Source of the DNA: CAYRVX01 sp964642165
GTDB taxonomy: Bacteria; Planctomycetota; Phycisphaerae; SM23-33
Reading direction: 5' to 3'
Assembly (NCBI GenBank): GCA_964642165.1
Contig: CAZXOC010000023.1
Span: 1 to 42,506 of the forward strand
Length of the DNA stretch: 42,506 bases
Shown here in pieces: positions 23,277 through 32,586 of the stretch. Positions within the stretch are counted from its first letter, which is position 1. Every line of letters begins with the position of its first letter. Made by a program: the position numbers and the translations under genes. A model generated the notes under the pieces. That model saw nothing but the letters and a program-made list of their open reading frames with translations, did not search any database and was not told the DNA's origin.

Positions 23277-26200
23277 ATGAGACTGCCTTCCCTGGTCGCC
23301 GGCCTGGTGCTGCTGGCGGCGTTCGGCCGTTGGTGCCCGGCGGCCGATGACGTCTACGCCAAGAAGGCCACGTGGTTCGATTCGGTGATCGCCTGCCGGG
23401 AGGCCCTCGCCGCCCGCGCCGGGCAGACCGCCGAGCCGGTTCCGCTGCCGGACTTCGGCGGCGGGAGGTACACGTTCACGGCCTGGGTCCGCACGAAGCG
23501 GGACGGGTCCATCTTCGCCAAGACGCGGGCGCGCGGCGCGTGGGTGCGCGACGGCAAGGCGCTGTTCCTGCGCGGGGGCAGAGTCTGCTTCGACATCGGC
23601 TGGACGGGGGCCGTCAACGGCCGGACGCGGGTGGCCGACGGCAAGTGGCATCACGTCGCCTTCTCCGGCGGCGTGCCGCAGCGGATCTACGTGGACGGCA
23701 AGCTCGACGCCGAGGGCCGATTGGAAAAGCGCCCGGACGTGGCGGGCAGCGTCCTGAAGATCGGCTGGACCTCCACGAACTTCCCGCGAGGCAACGCGGG
23801 GCTCGTCGGGGAGATCGACGACGTTCGGCTCTACGACCGCGTGCTCAGCGACGACGAGATCCGCGCCGCCGCGTCCGGGGACGCGCCGGACAAGGGGCGA
23901 GGTCCCCGGGCCCACTGGCCCCTCGACGGCGACGCGACGGACGCCTCCGGCGGCAGGAACCACGGTGCAACGGCCGGAAAGTGCCGCTTCGTGCCCGGGC
24001 GGCTCGGCAAGGCCCTGGCCGTGGCGGGGGACGCGCACGTGGTGGTCTCGTGCGGCCGCGGGGCCGGGCCGATGGCCGCGATCTGGCCCCGCCTGGCGGC
24101 CGACTTCGCCGATCCCGACTCCCGGCAGGAGATGCAGTGGGAGCGCGCCGACGGCATCTGGGGCGCCGATCTGGTCCGGGCGACGTACGCGGACCTGGCC
24201 CGACGGTACGCCGCGGCCGCACGCCAGCCGTCCAGCCTCGCGCGGCGGGTCGACGCCCTCGCCGCCGGCGCAAAGAGCGCCGACGACCTGCGCAAGGTGC
24301 GGGCGCTCTACCTGACGTCGCGCCGCTACGCGCTCGCCCTGGAGCGCATCGCCGCGTACGACCTGAAGGGCCTCCGCGCGACGATCGAGGACCTCTACCC
24401 GACCCGCCGGCGGCGCGACGCGCTGCTGGTGCGGCTGGACGCCTTGGAAGCCGGCGCCGCCACGTGGGCCGCCGGCGAGATCCCCCCCCGCGACCTCGAC
24501 CGCTGGCAGAAGGACCTCGTCGCGCTGCGCCGCGAGGTGCTCGTCACGAACAACCCGCTGATCGACTTCGACAAGCTCCTCTTCGTCAGACGGAACACCT
24601 ACAACTCCAATCACTACTACACCGAGTTCATCAACAGCCAGTGGCTGCCCGGCGGCAACCTGTGCGTCCTGGACCTCAAGACCGGCAGGGTCACCGAGCT
24701 CGTCTCGTCGCTGAAGGGCGGTGTGTTCGGGCGCTTCGACCTGTCCTTCGACGCCAAGCGGATCGTCTTCGCGTGGAAGTGCGCCCACCAGGAAGGCTAC
24801 CGCATCTACGAGATGAACGTCGACGGCACAGGCTTGCGGCAGCTCACCTTCCCGCAGAAGAACGAGAAGTGGCTGGTGGAGAGCTACCGCGCCCGGGCGC
24901 ACTACCACCACGGCACCGACGACATGCACCCCTGCTACCTGCCGGACGGCGGGATCGCGTTCATCTCGACGCGCTGCCAGTACGGCATCCTGTGCGACGG
25001 GCCCGACGACTTCACGACGACGGTCCTCTACCGCATGGACGCCGACGGGGGGAACATGCAGCGGCTGTCCAACAGCTCCGTCAGCGAGGCGTCGCCCGTG
25101 ATGCTGCCGGACGGGCGAATCCTCTACACGCGGTGGGAGTACGTCGACAAGGGCGCCGTCAGCGTCAAGTGCCTCTGGGTGATGTATCCCGACGGCACGG
25201 TGTCGAGCGAGGTCTACGCGAACGACATCTCGCTGCCGCCGACGTTCATCTACAGCCGCCCCATCCCCGCCGTGGTCAACGAGTACGTGGTCGTGGGCAC
25301 GCCCCACTACCCCCAGAACGGGGTGGGGACGATCATCCGCCTGGACATGAGCCGGAACATCCGGACGCGCGACCCGATGACCTACCTGACGCCGTACGTG
25401 GACATTCGCGGCGAGGGGGGCTTCGCCTTCCGCGAGGGCGACGGCCCGTGGCGCGGCGACCGGCGCGGCAACGGGCCCCTGTTCCGCGACCCGTACCCGC
25501 TGTCGAGGAAGTACTTCCTGGTCTCGCACAAGCCCAAGGGCAGGCCGTGGACCGACCCGAAGGGCTACGCGATCTACCTGCTGGACGAGACGGGCAAGGT
25601 CTCGCAGATCCACCGCGATCCGGAGATCTCCTGCTGGCAGCCCTATCCGCTCCGCCCGCGCGAGAGGCCGCCCGTGCTGGCGTCCGCCCGCAACCCCGCG
25701 CTGGCGAAGCAGGGCCTCGCCCGGTGCGTCGTGGCGGACGTCTACCACGGGCTGGAGGGGGTCGAGCGCGGCGAGATCAAGTACATCCGGATCTTCGAGC
25801 AGGCCCCGCGCCCGTGGGCGGCCCGGCGGCGGTGGTCCGGCGACGAGTACGACCAGCAGCACGTCTGCATCAGCAAGGACACGCACCTGGGGCTGAAGGT
25901 CCAGTACGGGATCGTCCCGGTGGAGGAGGACGGCTCGGCCAACTTCGTCGTCCCCGCCCTCCGGAACATCGCTTTCCAGGCGCTGGACGAGAACCACCTG
26001 GCCGTGCAGACGGAACGGACGTACGTCAACTATATGCCCGGCGAGACGCGCAGTTGCGTCGGCTGCCACGAGACGCCCCACGAGCTGGCGCCCATTGCCG
26101 GCCGCGACAGCATCCAGGCCCTGCGGCGCCCGCCGTCGCGGCCCGGGCCGCAGCCGGGCGAGACGTCCGGCGGGCGACCGCTGCACTACATCACGGACGT

Positions 26201-26717
26201 CCAGCCGGTGCTGGACAAGCACTGCGTCCGCTGCCACGGCGCCAAGGACCCCAAGGGCAAGCTGGACCTCCGCGGCGACCTGACCGAGCTGTGGTGCATC
26301 TCGTACGAGAGCCTCGTGCCGGAGCGGCGCCGGCGCCCGCGGGGCGACCGCGGGCTGCTCGGACCGATCATCGGCGAGAACCACCCCAAGACCGGCAACG
26401 TGCACTACCTGCCCGCCCGGTCCCTCGGCTCGCACGCCAGCGTGCTGGTGGCCATGCTCGCGCCGGGCAAGGTCAAGCTGGCGGATGCCCGCGCGGCCCA
26501 GCGCGCCGCCGCGCTGGCCGAGAAGCACAAGCACCTCCGCCTCGCGCCCGAGGAGCTGCTGCGGATCACCAACTGGGTCGATACCAACGCCCAGTACTAC
26601 GGCTCCTGGTGGGGCCGGAGACGCCTCCGCTACAAGGACCATCCGAACTTCCGCCCCGTCCCGACGCTCGAGGCGGCCGCCAGCACGACGTCCCCCATCC
26701 CGGAAGACCAGCGGTGA
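23277..26717 (+). CDS. Exported LamG / PD40 / di-haem protein (hydrazine-synthase-alpha-like)
   Basis: A 1146-residue exported protein with a Sec signal (1-23). Residues 55-200 form a LamG/concanavalin-like sandwich (WHHVAFSGG, IYVDGKLD, GEIDDVRLYDRVLSDDEI). A helical segment (300-425) follows. A TolB/PD40-like beta-propeller (430-640) contains DLSFDAKRIVFAWK, MNVDGTGLRQLTFP, CYLPDGGIAFISTRC and MDADGGNMQRLS. The part from 640 to 920 resembles the HZS-alpha middle domain. Two c-type haem sites, C927-V-G-C930-H931 and C983-V-R-C986-H987, lie in the last quarter. Such proteins are widespread in Planctomycetota without making hydrazine, so I do not propose that reaction. I chose the ATG at 23277 (AAGGAG 7 bp upstream), though a frame from 23220 overlaps the sulfatase 2 stop. 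Confidence 0.82.
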   Translation: MRLPSLVAGLVLLAAFGRWCPAADDVYAKKATWFDSVIACREALAARAGQTAEPVPLPDFGGGRYTFTAWVRTKRDGSIFAKTRARGAWVRDGKALFLRGGRVCFDIGWTGAVNGRTRVADGKWHHVAFSGGVPQRIYVDGKLDAEGRLEKRPDVAGSVLKIGWTSTNFPRGNAGLVGEIDDVRLYDRVLSDDEIRAAASGDAPDKGRGPRAHWPLDGDATDASGGRNHGATAGKCRFVPGRLGKALAVAGDAHVVVSCGRGAGPMAAIWPRLAADFADPDSRQEMQWERADGIWGADLVRATYADLARRYAAAARQPSSLARRVDALAAGAKSADDLRKVRALYLTSRRYALALERIAAYDLKGLRATIEDLYPTRRRRDALLVRLDALEAGAATWAAGEIPPRDLDRWQKDLVALRREVLVTNNPLIDFDKLLFVRRNTYNSNHYYTEFINSQWLPGGNLCVLDLKTGRVTELVSSLKGGVFGRFDLSFDAKRIVFAWKCAHQEGYRIYEMNVDGTGLRQLTFPQKNEKWLVESYRARAHYHHGTDDMHPCYLPDGGIAFISTRCQYGILCDGPDDFTTTVLYRMDADGGNMQRLSNSSVSEASPVMLPDGRILYTRWEYVDKGAVSVKCLWVMYPDGTVSSEVYANDISLPPTFIYSRPIPAVVNEYVVVGTPHYPQNGVGTIIRLDMSRNIRTRDPMTYLTPYVDIRGEGGFAFREGDGPWRGDRRGNGPLFRDPYPLSRKYFLVSHKPKGRPWTDPKGYAIYLLDETGKVSQIHRDPEISCWQPYPLRPRERPPVLASARNPALAKQGLARCVVADVYHGLEGVERGEIKYIRIFEQAPRPWAARRRWSGDEYDQQHVCISKDTHLGLKVQYGIVPVEEDGSANFVVPALRNIAFQALDENHLAVQTERTYVNYMPGETRSCVGCHETPHELAPIAGRDSIQALRRPPSRPGPQPGETSGGRPLHYITDVQPVLDKHCVRCHGAKDPKGKLDLRGDLTELWCISYESLVPERRRRPRGDRGLLGPIIGENHPKTGNVHYLPARSLGSHASVLVAMLAPGKVKLADARAAQRAAALAEKHKHLRLAPEELLRITNWVDTNAQYYGSWWGRRRLRYKDHPNFRPVPTLEAAASTTSPIPEDQR

Positions 26718-26763
26718 GCGGCGCCCGACCCCCGCGGCTTCCCCGGCACAAGGCGACTCCCTC

Positions 26764-28143
26764 ATGACCGAGCGCAGGCCCAACGTTCTGTGGATCATGG
26801 CCGACCAGTTGCGTCACCAGGCGCTGGCGTGCAACGGCGACCCGAACGCGCAGACGCCCAACATCGACCGGCTCGCCGCGGAGGGCGTCGTCTGCGAGAC
26901 GGCCGTCAGCCACTACCCCGTCTGCATGCCGTTCCGCGCGGGTCTGGTCACGGGGCAGTACGCCCACGTGCACGGCCTGCGGGTGCACGGCGACCTGCTG
27001 ACCCCCGAACGCCGCACCGTCGCCCACGCCTTCCAGCGGGCCGGCTACCGGACGAGCTACGTCGGCAAGCTTCACCTGGCCGGGGGCGTGAGCAACTGGA
27101 CCACCGGCGAGGAGTTCTGGGTCCACCCCTGGCTGCGGGGGGGATTCGAGGACTTCTTCGGGTTCGACATCTCCAATCACTACTACAACACGCACTACTG
27201 CACCGGGCCGTACAAGAAGGGCATCAAGATCGACGGCCACCAGACGGACGGCCTGACCGACCTGACCTTGACGTACCTGGCCGAGACGGCGATCCCGTCG
27301 GGCGCGCCCTGGTTCCACGTGATCAGCTACGAGGCCCCCCACCCGGGCGGCGGAAACGGCACCAACCGGTACATGCCCTTCCCCGCGCCGGAGGAGTTCG
27401 AGGCCCGCTTCGACCCCGAGCGCCTGCGCCTGCGCCCGAACGTGCCCGAAGGCGACGACGAGACGGTCCGCCGCAAGTCGGCCGGCTACTACGCCATGGT
27501 CGCCCATCTCGATGACAACGTGGGGCGGATCCTGGCGCTGCTCGAGGAGACCCGCCGGCTCGACGACACGCTGGTCGTCTTCCTGTCCGACCACGGCGAG
27601 ATGCTCGGCAGCCACGGGCGGTTCCACAAGGAAGTGGCCTACGACGAGGCCATCCGGATCCCCCTGATCCTGCGCCTCCCGCGGGCCCTCGCGCCCGGCG
27701 GCCGCTACGACGGAATCGTCAGCGGCATCGACATCTTCCCGACGTGCGCCGGGCTCTGCGGCGCGGCCGTCTTCCCCGACGTGCAGGGGATGGACCTGTC
27801 CGCGTCGCTGTGCGGCCGCGAAGGCCCCACGCGCAGCGAGGCGCTCGTGCAGTGGCTGGGCGAGACCCGCTACGCCTGGGGCGACTACCCCTACCGCGCC
27901 CTTCGGACGCGGCGGCACACGTACTGCGTGGGCACCCGGCAGGCCAACGAGCGGCACGGCGGGGTCTTCCGCCTGCTGTTCGACAACGAGCAGGACCCCT
28001 ACCAGCTCGACAACCGGTTCGCCCGGCCCGAGGCGCGGGACCTCCAGCGCGAGCTGCACGCGCGGCTCTGTCACGCGATCCGCCAGTCCGGCGAGGCCGT
28101 GCCCGACTTCGTCGCCGAGGTCTCCGCCGAGCTCGGCTCGTAG
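26764..28143 (+). CDS. Sulfatase 3, CMPFR-type, no signal peptide
   Basis: A 459-residue sulfatase-family hydrolase that starts directly with MTERRPNVLWIMADQLRHQA and has no signal peptide, unlike its Tat-bearing neighbours. The formylglycine site is C54 in YPVCMPFRAGLVTGQYAHVHG: the C-x-P-x-R core is kept but phenylalanine replaces the usual serine or alanine. YVGKLHLAGG, VFLSDHGEMLGSHGRFHK and the C-terminal DNEQDPYQLDN are also typical. A cytoplasmic site of action, or a wrongly placed start, is possible; I see no better upstream start with a signal. It lies 46 bp after the di-haem protein gene and 33 bp before sulfatase 4. Confidence 0.88.
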   Translation: MTERRPNVLWIMADQLRHQALACNGDPNAQTPNIDRLAAEGVVCETAVSHYPVCMPFRAGLVTGQYAHVHGLRVHGDLLTPERRTVAHAFQRAGYRTSYVGKLHLAGGVSNWTTGEEFWVHPWLRGGFEDFFGFDISNHYYNTHYCTGPYKKGIKIDGHQTDGLTDLTLTYLAETAIPSGAPWFHVISYEAPHPGGGNGTNRYMPFPAPEEFEARFDPERLRLRPNVPEGDDETVRRKSAGYYAMVAHLDDNVGRILALLEETRRLDDTLVVFLSDHGEMLGSHGRFHKEVAYDEAIRIPLILRLPRALAPGGRYDGIVSGIDIFPTCAGLCGAAVFPDVQGMDLSASLCGREGPTRSEALVQWLGETRYAWGDYPYRALRTRRHTYCVGTRQANERHGGVFRLLFDNEQDPYQLDNRFARPEARDLQRELHARLCHAIRQSGEAVPDFVAEVSAELGS

Positions 28144-28176
28144 CCGCGCCGCGGGCCCGACACGAGGGAGCAGACC

Positions 28177-29706
28177 ATGGGACGCACACGGGCAGCCACC
28201 TTCACGCGGCGCGGCTTCCTGAGGACCACCGGCATGGGCCTGGCGGCCGTGGGGCTGCCTCTCGGCGGCCGCGCCGAGTCCGACACGCCGCCGACCAAGC
28301 CCAACTTCGTCCTCGTGTTCACGGACGACCAGGGCTACCAGGACGTGGGGTGCTTCGGCTCGCCCCGGATCCGGACACCGCGGCTGGACGCCCTGGCGCG
28401 CGAGGGGATGCGGTTCACCAGCTTCTACGCCCAGACGGTCTGCGGGCCGTCGCGCGCGGCGCTGATGACCGGGTGCTATCCCCTGCGCGTTGCGAAGAAG
28501 GGCAACCGCGTCGAGGTCCATCCGCGCCTTCACGCCAGGGAGATCACACTCGCCGAGGTCCTCAAGGGCGCGGGGTACGCCACGGCGGCGTTCGGGAAGT
28601 GGGACCTGGCCGGGCACACGCAGAACCGCTTCGAGCCGGAGCTGATGCCCAACAAGCAGGGCTTCGACACCTTCTTCGGCACGCCCACGAGCAACGATCG
28701 CCTGGTCAACCTCTACCGGAACGACCAACTGGTGGAGAAGTCGGCCGACATGAATCAACTGACGCGCCGCTACACCGACGAGGCCGTCGCGTTCCTGCGG
28801 GCCCACAAGGACAAGCCGCTGTTCCTCTACCTCGCCCACACGATGCCGCACACCCGGCTGGGCGCCTCCGAGCGGTTCCGCGGGAGGTCCAGGCGGGGGT
28901 TGTACGGAGACGTCATCGAGGAGATCGACTGGAACGTCGGGCGCATTCTCGACGCGATCAAGGAGCTGCGGCTGGAGCGGCGCACGTACGTCATCTTCAC
29001 CAGCGACAACGGACCGTGGGCCATCAAGGGCGAGCACGGCGGGTCCGCGGCGCCCCTGCGCGGCGCGAAGACCTCGACGTGGGAAGGCGGCCTGCGCGTG
29101 CCCTGCATCATGTGGGCGCCCGGGCGCATCCCACCCGCCGGCACGTGCGACGAGATCGCCACCACGATGGACCTGCTGCCCACCCTCGCCCGGCTGGCCG
29201 GGGCCCGCGCGCCCGGCGACCGCGTGATCGACGGCCACGATATCTCCGCGCTGATGCACGGCGAGAAGGGCGCGACCAGCCCGACGAAGGCGTTCTTCTA
29301 CTACCAGCACACGCACCTTCAGGCCGTCCGGTCGGGCAAGTGGAAGCTGCACCTTCCCCGGCCCGCGCGCCCGCCGTGGGCGCCCAACTGGTCGCGACAC
29401 ATCCGGCCGGAGGACGTCGTGGAGATCAAGCAGCCGCTGCTGTTCGACCTGGAGGCGGACATCGGCGAGCGGCACGACGTGGCTGCCGGGCACGGCGAGG
29501 TGGTCGCGCGCCTGCGGAAGCTGGCCGAGCAGGCGCGGGAGGACATCGGGGACTACAACCGCGTCGGGCGCAACGCCCGCTTCTTCGACGCGGGCCCCCG
29601 TCGCCCGGACATCCGCAAGGGATGGCCGGCCGCCGCATCGTCCGCGCGGCGAAAAAGGGGAGTCCCCGGCCGGCCGGGCGGGGTAGAATCTCCGCCGAGC
29701 CGGTGA
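28177..29706 (+). CDS. Tat-exported sulfatase 4
   Basis: A 509-residue arylsulfatase-type enzyme. A Tat signal (TRRGFLRTTGMGLAAVGLPLG, 10-30) leads to LVFTDDQGYQDVGCFGS (46-62) with the metal-binding aspartates. The formylglycine cysteine is C89 in AQTVCGPSRAALMTGCYP. FGKWDLAGHTQ, where a tryptophan-aspartate replaces the usual W-H, and FTSDNGPWAIKGEHGG follow. The last 40 residues are arginine/proline-rich low complexity and look like read-through beyond the normal family end. GAGGGAG is 6 bp upstream of the ATG. It is the last gene of the sulfatase run; 148 bp separate it from the membrane system on the same strand, with nothing recognisable in between. Confidence 0.92.
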   Translation: MGRTRAATFTRRGFLRTTGMGLAAVGLPLGGRAESDTPPTKPNFVLVFTDDQGYQDVGCFGSPRIRTPRLDALAREGMRFTSFYAQTVCGPSRAALMTGCYPLRVAKKGNRVEVHPRLHAREITLAEVLKGAGYATAAFGKWDLAGHTQNRFEPELMPNKQGFDTFFGTPTSNDRLVNLYRNDQLVEKSADMNQLTRRYTDEAVAFLRAHKDKPLFLYLAHTMPHTRLGASERFRGRSRRGLYGDVIEEIDWNVGRILDAIKELRLERRTYVIFTSDNGPWAIKGEHGGSAAPLRGAKTSTWEGGLRVPCIMWAPGRIPPAGTCDEIATTMDLLPTLARLAGARAPGDRVIDGHDISALMHGEKGATSPTKAFFYYQHTHLQAVRSGKWKLHLPRPARPPWAPNWSRHIRPEDVVEIKQPLLFDLEADIGERHDVAAGHGEVVARLRKLAEQAREDIGDYNRVGRNARFFDAGPRRPDIRKGWPAAASSARRKRGVPGRPGGVESPPSR

Positions 29707-29854
29707 CCGCGGACCGGCCGGCGGCGAAGGCGAGCCCGTTCGGGGCCTCGCCTGCCAGCCTGTCCCGTGGCCGCCGGCGCCGCGTCCGGAAGCTCGACGG
29801 CCGCGCCGCACCCGATGGCGAAACGTCACGCAGCGTCCCCCGAAGGAGGTGGCG

Positions 29855-30178
29855 ATGAGATATCACCATCCCGACGACCCGAAGCCGCAAGCCCCCCCCG
29901 GGCCGCTGGAGGGCGTCCTGGCCTGGGTGGAACGGAAGCAGCTCCAGGTGCCCGCGACGATCCTGCTGGAGATGCATCGCCCGCTGATGCCGATCGCCTG
30001 GACCGCGGCGATGCTGTTCGGCGGGCTGGTGGCGCCGCTGTTCGGCCCGAGCTACTACGAGAAGATCGAGGCCCTGCGCGACCCGGCGGCGCTCGACCGG
30101 ATCCTGAAGCGGCTGGAGCGCAGCGCGCGCACCTCGCAGGACCCGCAGTCGGACCCACCCGAACAGGTCGAGTCATGA
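29855..30178 (+). CDS. Cassette A small protein (related to the 113-residue protein of cassette B)
   Basis: A 107-residue protein of no family I know. After a proline-rich start (PDDPKPQAPPGP), residues 28-90 (RKQLQVPATILLEMHRPLMP...) form helices, one of them hydrophobic (46-63). The region 30-85 can be aligned with residues 48-101 of the protein at 33290-33631: [RL]-x-x-x-P-A-x-[LI]-L-L-x-x-x-R-P-L, then Y-[YD]-[ER] and a final helix. A near-perfect Shine-Dalgarno (AAGGAGGT, 29843-29850) precedes the ATG. The stop overlaps the next start (ATGA). It opens cassette A of the 12-gene locus. A role as a small membrane-associated subunit is inference. Confidence 0.75.
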   Translation: MRYHHPDDPKPQAPPGPLEGVLAWVERKQLQVPATILLEMHRPLMPIAWTAAMLFGGLVAPLFGPSYYEKIEALRDPAALDRILKRLERSARTSQDPQSDPPEQVES

Positions 30179-30960
30179 AGCACGCGGATGCCTTCGCGAC
30201 GATCCTGCTGCTGGCCTTCGGGGCGGCGATCCTGATCTGCATCTGGCGGGCGCGGCGGGGGCGCGTGCCCTACGTTCGCCGGATCGCGGGCATCGCCGCG
30301 ATCGAGGAGGCCGTCGGGCGCGCCACCGAGATGGGGCGCCCCATCATCTTCGCGATGGGCTTCACCGACATCCGGAACATCCGGACGCACGTGGGCCTGT
30401 CGGTGCTGTCGCACGTGGCGCACCTCGCGGCGCGCATGCGGACCCGCCTGATCGTGACGCTTCGCGTGGCGAACGTCTACCCGGTCGCCGAGGAGGTCGT
30501 CCGCCAGGCGTACGTGGCCGAGGGCGTGCCCGACCAGTTCGACGCCGAGCAGCAGGTGCGATTCCTCTCCCAGGACGGCGTGCTGCACGCGATGGGCACG
30601 GCGCGACTGATCGAGGAGATGGAAGCCGGCTGCGCCATCTTCTTCGGCGCGTTCGACTTCACCAGCCTGCTGATGGCCGAGCCCGGCGCGCGGATGGGCG
30701 TGCTCCAGATCGCCGGCGATCCCAGCCTCTTCCAGGTGCCCTTCTTCGTCTGCACGTGCGACCACACGATCATCGGCGAGGAGTACTTCGCCGCCGGGGC
30801 GTGCGTCAGCCCCGACCCGACCATGCGCGCCACGCTCGTCAGCCAGGACATCATCAAGGCGATCGTGGCCGTCCTCATCCTCGCCGGGACCGTCGTCGCC
30901 CAGATCCGGACGGGCTGGGCGACGTGGCTGGTGGAGTTCCTGATGCGCTACCAGAAGTGA
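30175..30960 (+). CDS. Cassette A DUF6754-like membrane protein
   Basis: A 261-residue protein with an N-terminal membrane helix (8-24) followed by RARRGR, which places the core in the cytoplasm, and a C-terminal helix (227-243). The core contains IEEAVGRATEMGRP (43-56) and VPFFVCTCDHTIIGEEYFAAGA (188-209), both almost repeated in the 514-residue protein at 36028-37572. I believe this is the family called DUF6754, named from memory. No catalytic motif is recognisable; alternating strands and helices suggest a Rossmann-like fold. It overlaps the preceding small gene by four bases and is followed after 12 bp by a multi-pass protein. Confidence 0.8.
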   Translation: MKHADAFATILLLAFGAAILICIWRARRGRVPYVRRIAGIAAIEEAVGRATEMGRPIIFAMGFTDIRNIRTHVGLSVLSHVAHLAARMRTRLIVTLRVANVYPVAEEVVRQAYVAEGVPDQFDAEQQVRFLSQDGVLHAMGTARLIEEMEAGCAIFFGAFDFTSLLMAEPGARMGVLQIAGDPSLFQVPFFVCTCDHTIIGEEYFAAGACVSPDPTMRATLVSQDIIKAIVAVLILAGTVVAQIRTGWATWLVEFLMRYQK

Positions 30961-30972
30961 CGGAGCCGTCCG

Positions 30973-31734
30973 GTGAAGCACACGGTCGTTCGCATCATCA
31001 CGTTCGTGGCCGGGCTGTTCTTCCTGCTGGAGTTCCTGCTGCCCGGCGGAACCCGGCAGCGCCCGGGCGCCGCATCGACGCAGCCGGCGACCGCCGCGAC
31101 CCAGCCCGCGACCGCCGCCGCCCGGCCCGCGGGCGCCGAGACCAAGGCCGACAACGACGGCAACGTCCTCACGCCGTACTTCAGCGACGTGTCCCGTTTC
31201 GTCATCGTCGTGGCGGCGATGGCGTTCCTGCTGGGCCCGATCAACCTCGTCCGCAGCCACGTCAAGACGCTGGTCCGGGGGCGGAAGGGGCGCGCCGGCA
31301 GCGTCGCGTTCCTCCTCTGCACGGTGGTCGGGATCCTGACGAAGTCCCTCTACGAGACGCCGGCCGGGCGGGCCGTCCGGGCGGACGTCCTGCACGACGC
31401 CCTGTTCTACGGCATCACGATGGCCTTCTTCGCCTCGAGCATGGCGCTGCTGAGCTTCTACCTGGTCTCGGCGGCCCACCGGGCGTTCCGCCTGAACAAC
31501 CTCGACGCGGGGGTGATGATGGTCGCCGCGGTGGTCGTCCTGCTGGGGCAGGTGCCGATCGGGGACTGGATCACGCACGGCCTGCCGGATCCCTTCCGTC
31601 TGCGGTCGTGGGCGCAGTGGATCCTGATGTATCCCAACGCCGGCGTGCAGCGGGCGGTCCTGATCGGCGCCGGCGCCGGCGCCATCGCCGCGAGCATGCG
31701 CCACTGGCTCGGGCTCGGCAAGAGAATGGAGTGA
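30973..31734 (+). CDS. Cassette A multi-pass membrane protein 1
   Basis: A 253-residue protein with about six membrane helices (near 5-24, 75-93, 109-124, 142-168, 179-196, 224-242). A linker after the first helix holds a short repeat, TQPATAATQPATAA (36-49). It is related to the 224-residue protein of cassette B: VVLLGQVPI here matches IVMFGRVPV there, then ILMYPN matches IVMEYPN, and the final helix plus SMRHWLGL matches SQSLRVLFG. The start is a GTG with weak GGAG upstream, three codons before the first helix. The next gene begins 3 bp after the stop. Function unknown; probably a membrane subunit. Confidence 0.78.
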   Translation: MKHTVVRIITFVAGLFFLLEFLLPGGTRQRPGAASTQPATAATQPATAAARPAGAETKADNDGNVLTPYFSDVSRFVIVVAAMAFLLGPINLVRSHVKTLVRGRKGRAGSVAFLLCTVVGILTKSLYETPAGRAVRADVLHDALFYGITMAFFASSMALLSFYLVSAAHRAFRLNNLDAGVMMVAAVVVLLGQVPIGDWITHGLPDPFRLRSWAQWILMYPNAGVQRAVLIGAGAGAIAASMRHWLGLGKRME

Positions 31735-31737
31735 CGA

Positions 31738-32586
31738 ATGATCCGCCACCTGGCGAAGCTCCAGAACCTCAGCCAGCGATGGCTGTACCTCGGGACGATC
31801 CTGCTGCTGATCGTGCCCTTCGCGGTGACGATTCCGATGCCGCCCAGCGACGCGTCGGTCGCGACGCGCGGGCTGTACGACACGATCGAAGCGTGCCCGA
31901 CGGACAAGGTGGTCCTGATCGAGTCCAGTTGGGACATGGGCTCGCGCGCGGAGAACCAGGCTCAGCTCGCCTGCGTGGTCCGCCACCTGTGCCGCAATCG
32001 CGTGCGGTTCGTCGTGGTGTCGGTGGGTCGGCCGTTCGGGCCCGAGTTCGCCGCCCAGGTCATCGAGCCCATCGCCGCCGAGGCGGGCTACGTCTACGGG
32101 CGCGACTGGGTCAACACCGGCTTCATCCAGGCCACCGGCGGGCTGGCGGTGGTGGCCGACGGGCTGGCCCGCGACCTGCACACCCTCCGCCCCGCGGACG
32201 TGAAGGGCACGCCGGTGAGCGAGATCCCCCTGATGCAGCACGTCCGCACCATCGAGGACGTGCACCTGCTCTACATCGTCACCTACGCCCCGGCGGAGGA
32301 GTGGATCGGACTGGTGAAGGGGCAGTTCGGCACGAACGTGGCCTTCGGGTGCATGTCCATCATGGGCCCGCGCTACTACACCTACATCGACAGCAAGCAG
32401 CTCTGCGGCATGCTGGTGGGCAACCGGGGCGCGGCGGACTACGAGGCCCTGCTGGCCCGGCCCGGGATGGGGACGCGGCTGATCGGCGTGGCGTCGTTCG
32501 GCAACGGCATCATCATCCTCGCGGCGATCCTGGGCAACGTGGGGATGTGGGCCGCGGCGCGGCGGCGGCGGAGGGCGGCGCGATGA
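31738..32586 (+). CDS. Cassette A exoplasmic protein with two membrane anchors
   Basis: A 282-residue protein with a membrane helix at 16-33 and another at 248-271, ending in arginines (RRRRRAAR). By the positive-inside rule the roughly 210-residue middle domain lies outside the cytoplasm. Its key block SKQLCGMLVGNRGAADYEALLARPG (219-243) is nearly identical to a block in the 285-residue protein of cassette B. Other features are DKVVLIESSWDMGS (56-69) and GAGC-like FGCMSIMGP (203-211). I know no family for it. A GGAG overlaps the preceding stop, and its own stop overlaps the next start (ATGA). It may be the exterior sensing or binding part of the complex (inference). Confidence 0.78.
   Translation: MIRHLAKLQNLSQRWLYLGTILLLIVPFAVTIPMPPSDASVATRGLYDTIEACPTDKVVLIESSWDMGSRAENQAQLACVVRHLCRNRVRFVVVSVGRPFGPEFAAQVIEPIAAEAGYVYGRDWVNTGFIQATGGLAVVADGLARDLHTLRPADVKGTPVSEIPLMQHVRTIEDVHLLYIVTYAPAEEWIGLVKGQFGTNVAFGCMSIMGPRYYTYIDSKQLCGMLVGNRGAADYEALLARPGMGTRLIGVASFGNGIIILAAILGNVGMWAAARRRRRAAR

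Noticed and set aside
23277..26717. Possible true hydrazine synthase alpha subunit, implying anammox.
   Set aside because: The beta and gamma subunits and other anammox genes are absent, and similar LamG/propeller/haem proteins are common in non-anammox Planctomycetota.
26923..26937. CMPFR as an inactivated sulfatase motif.
   Set aside because: The C-x-P-x-R core needed for formylglycine formation is intact, and the rest of the active site is normal.
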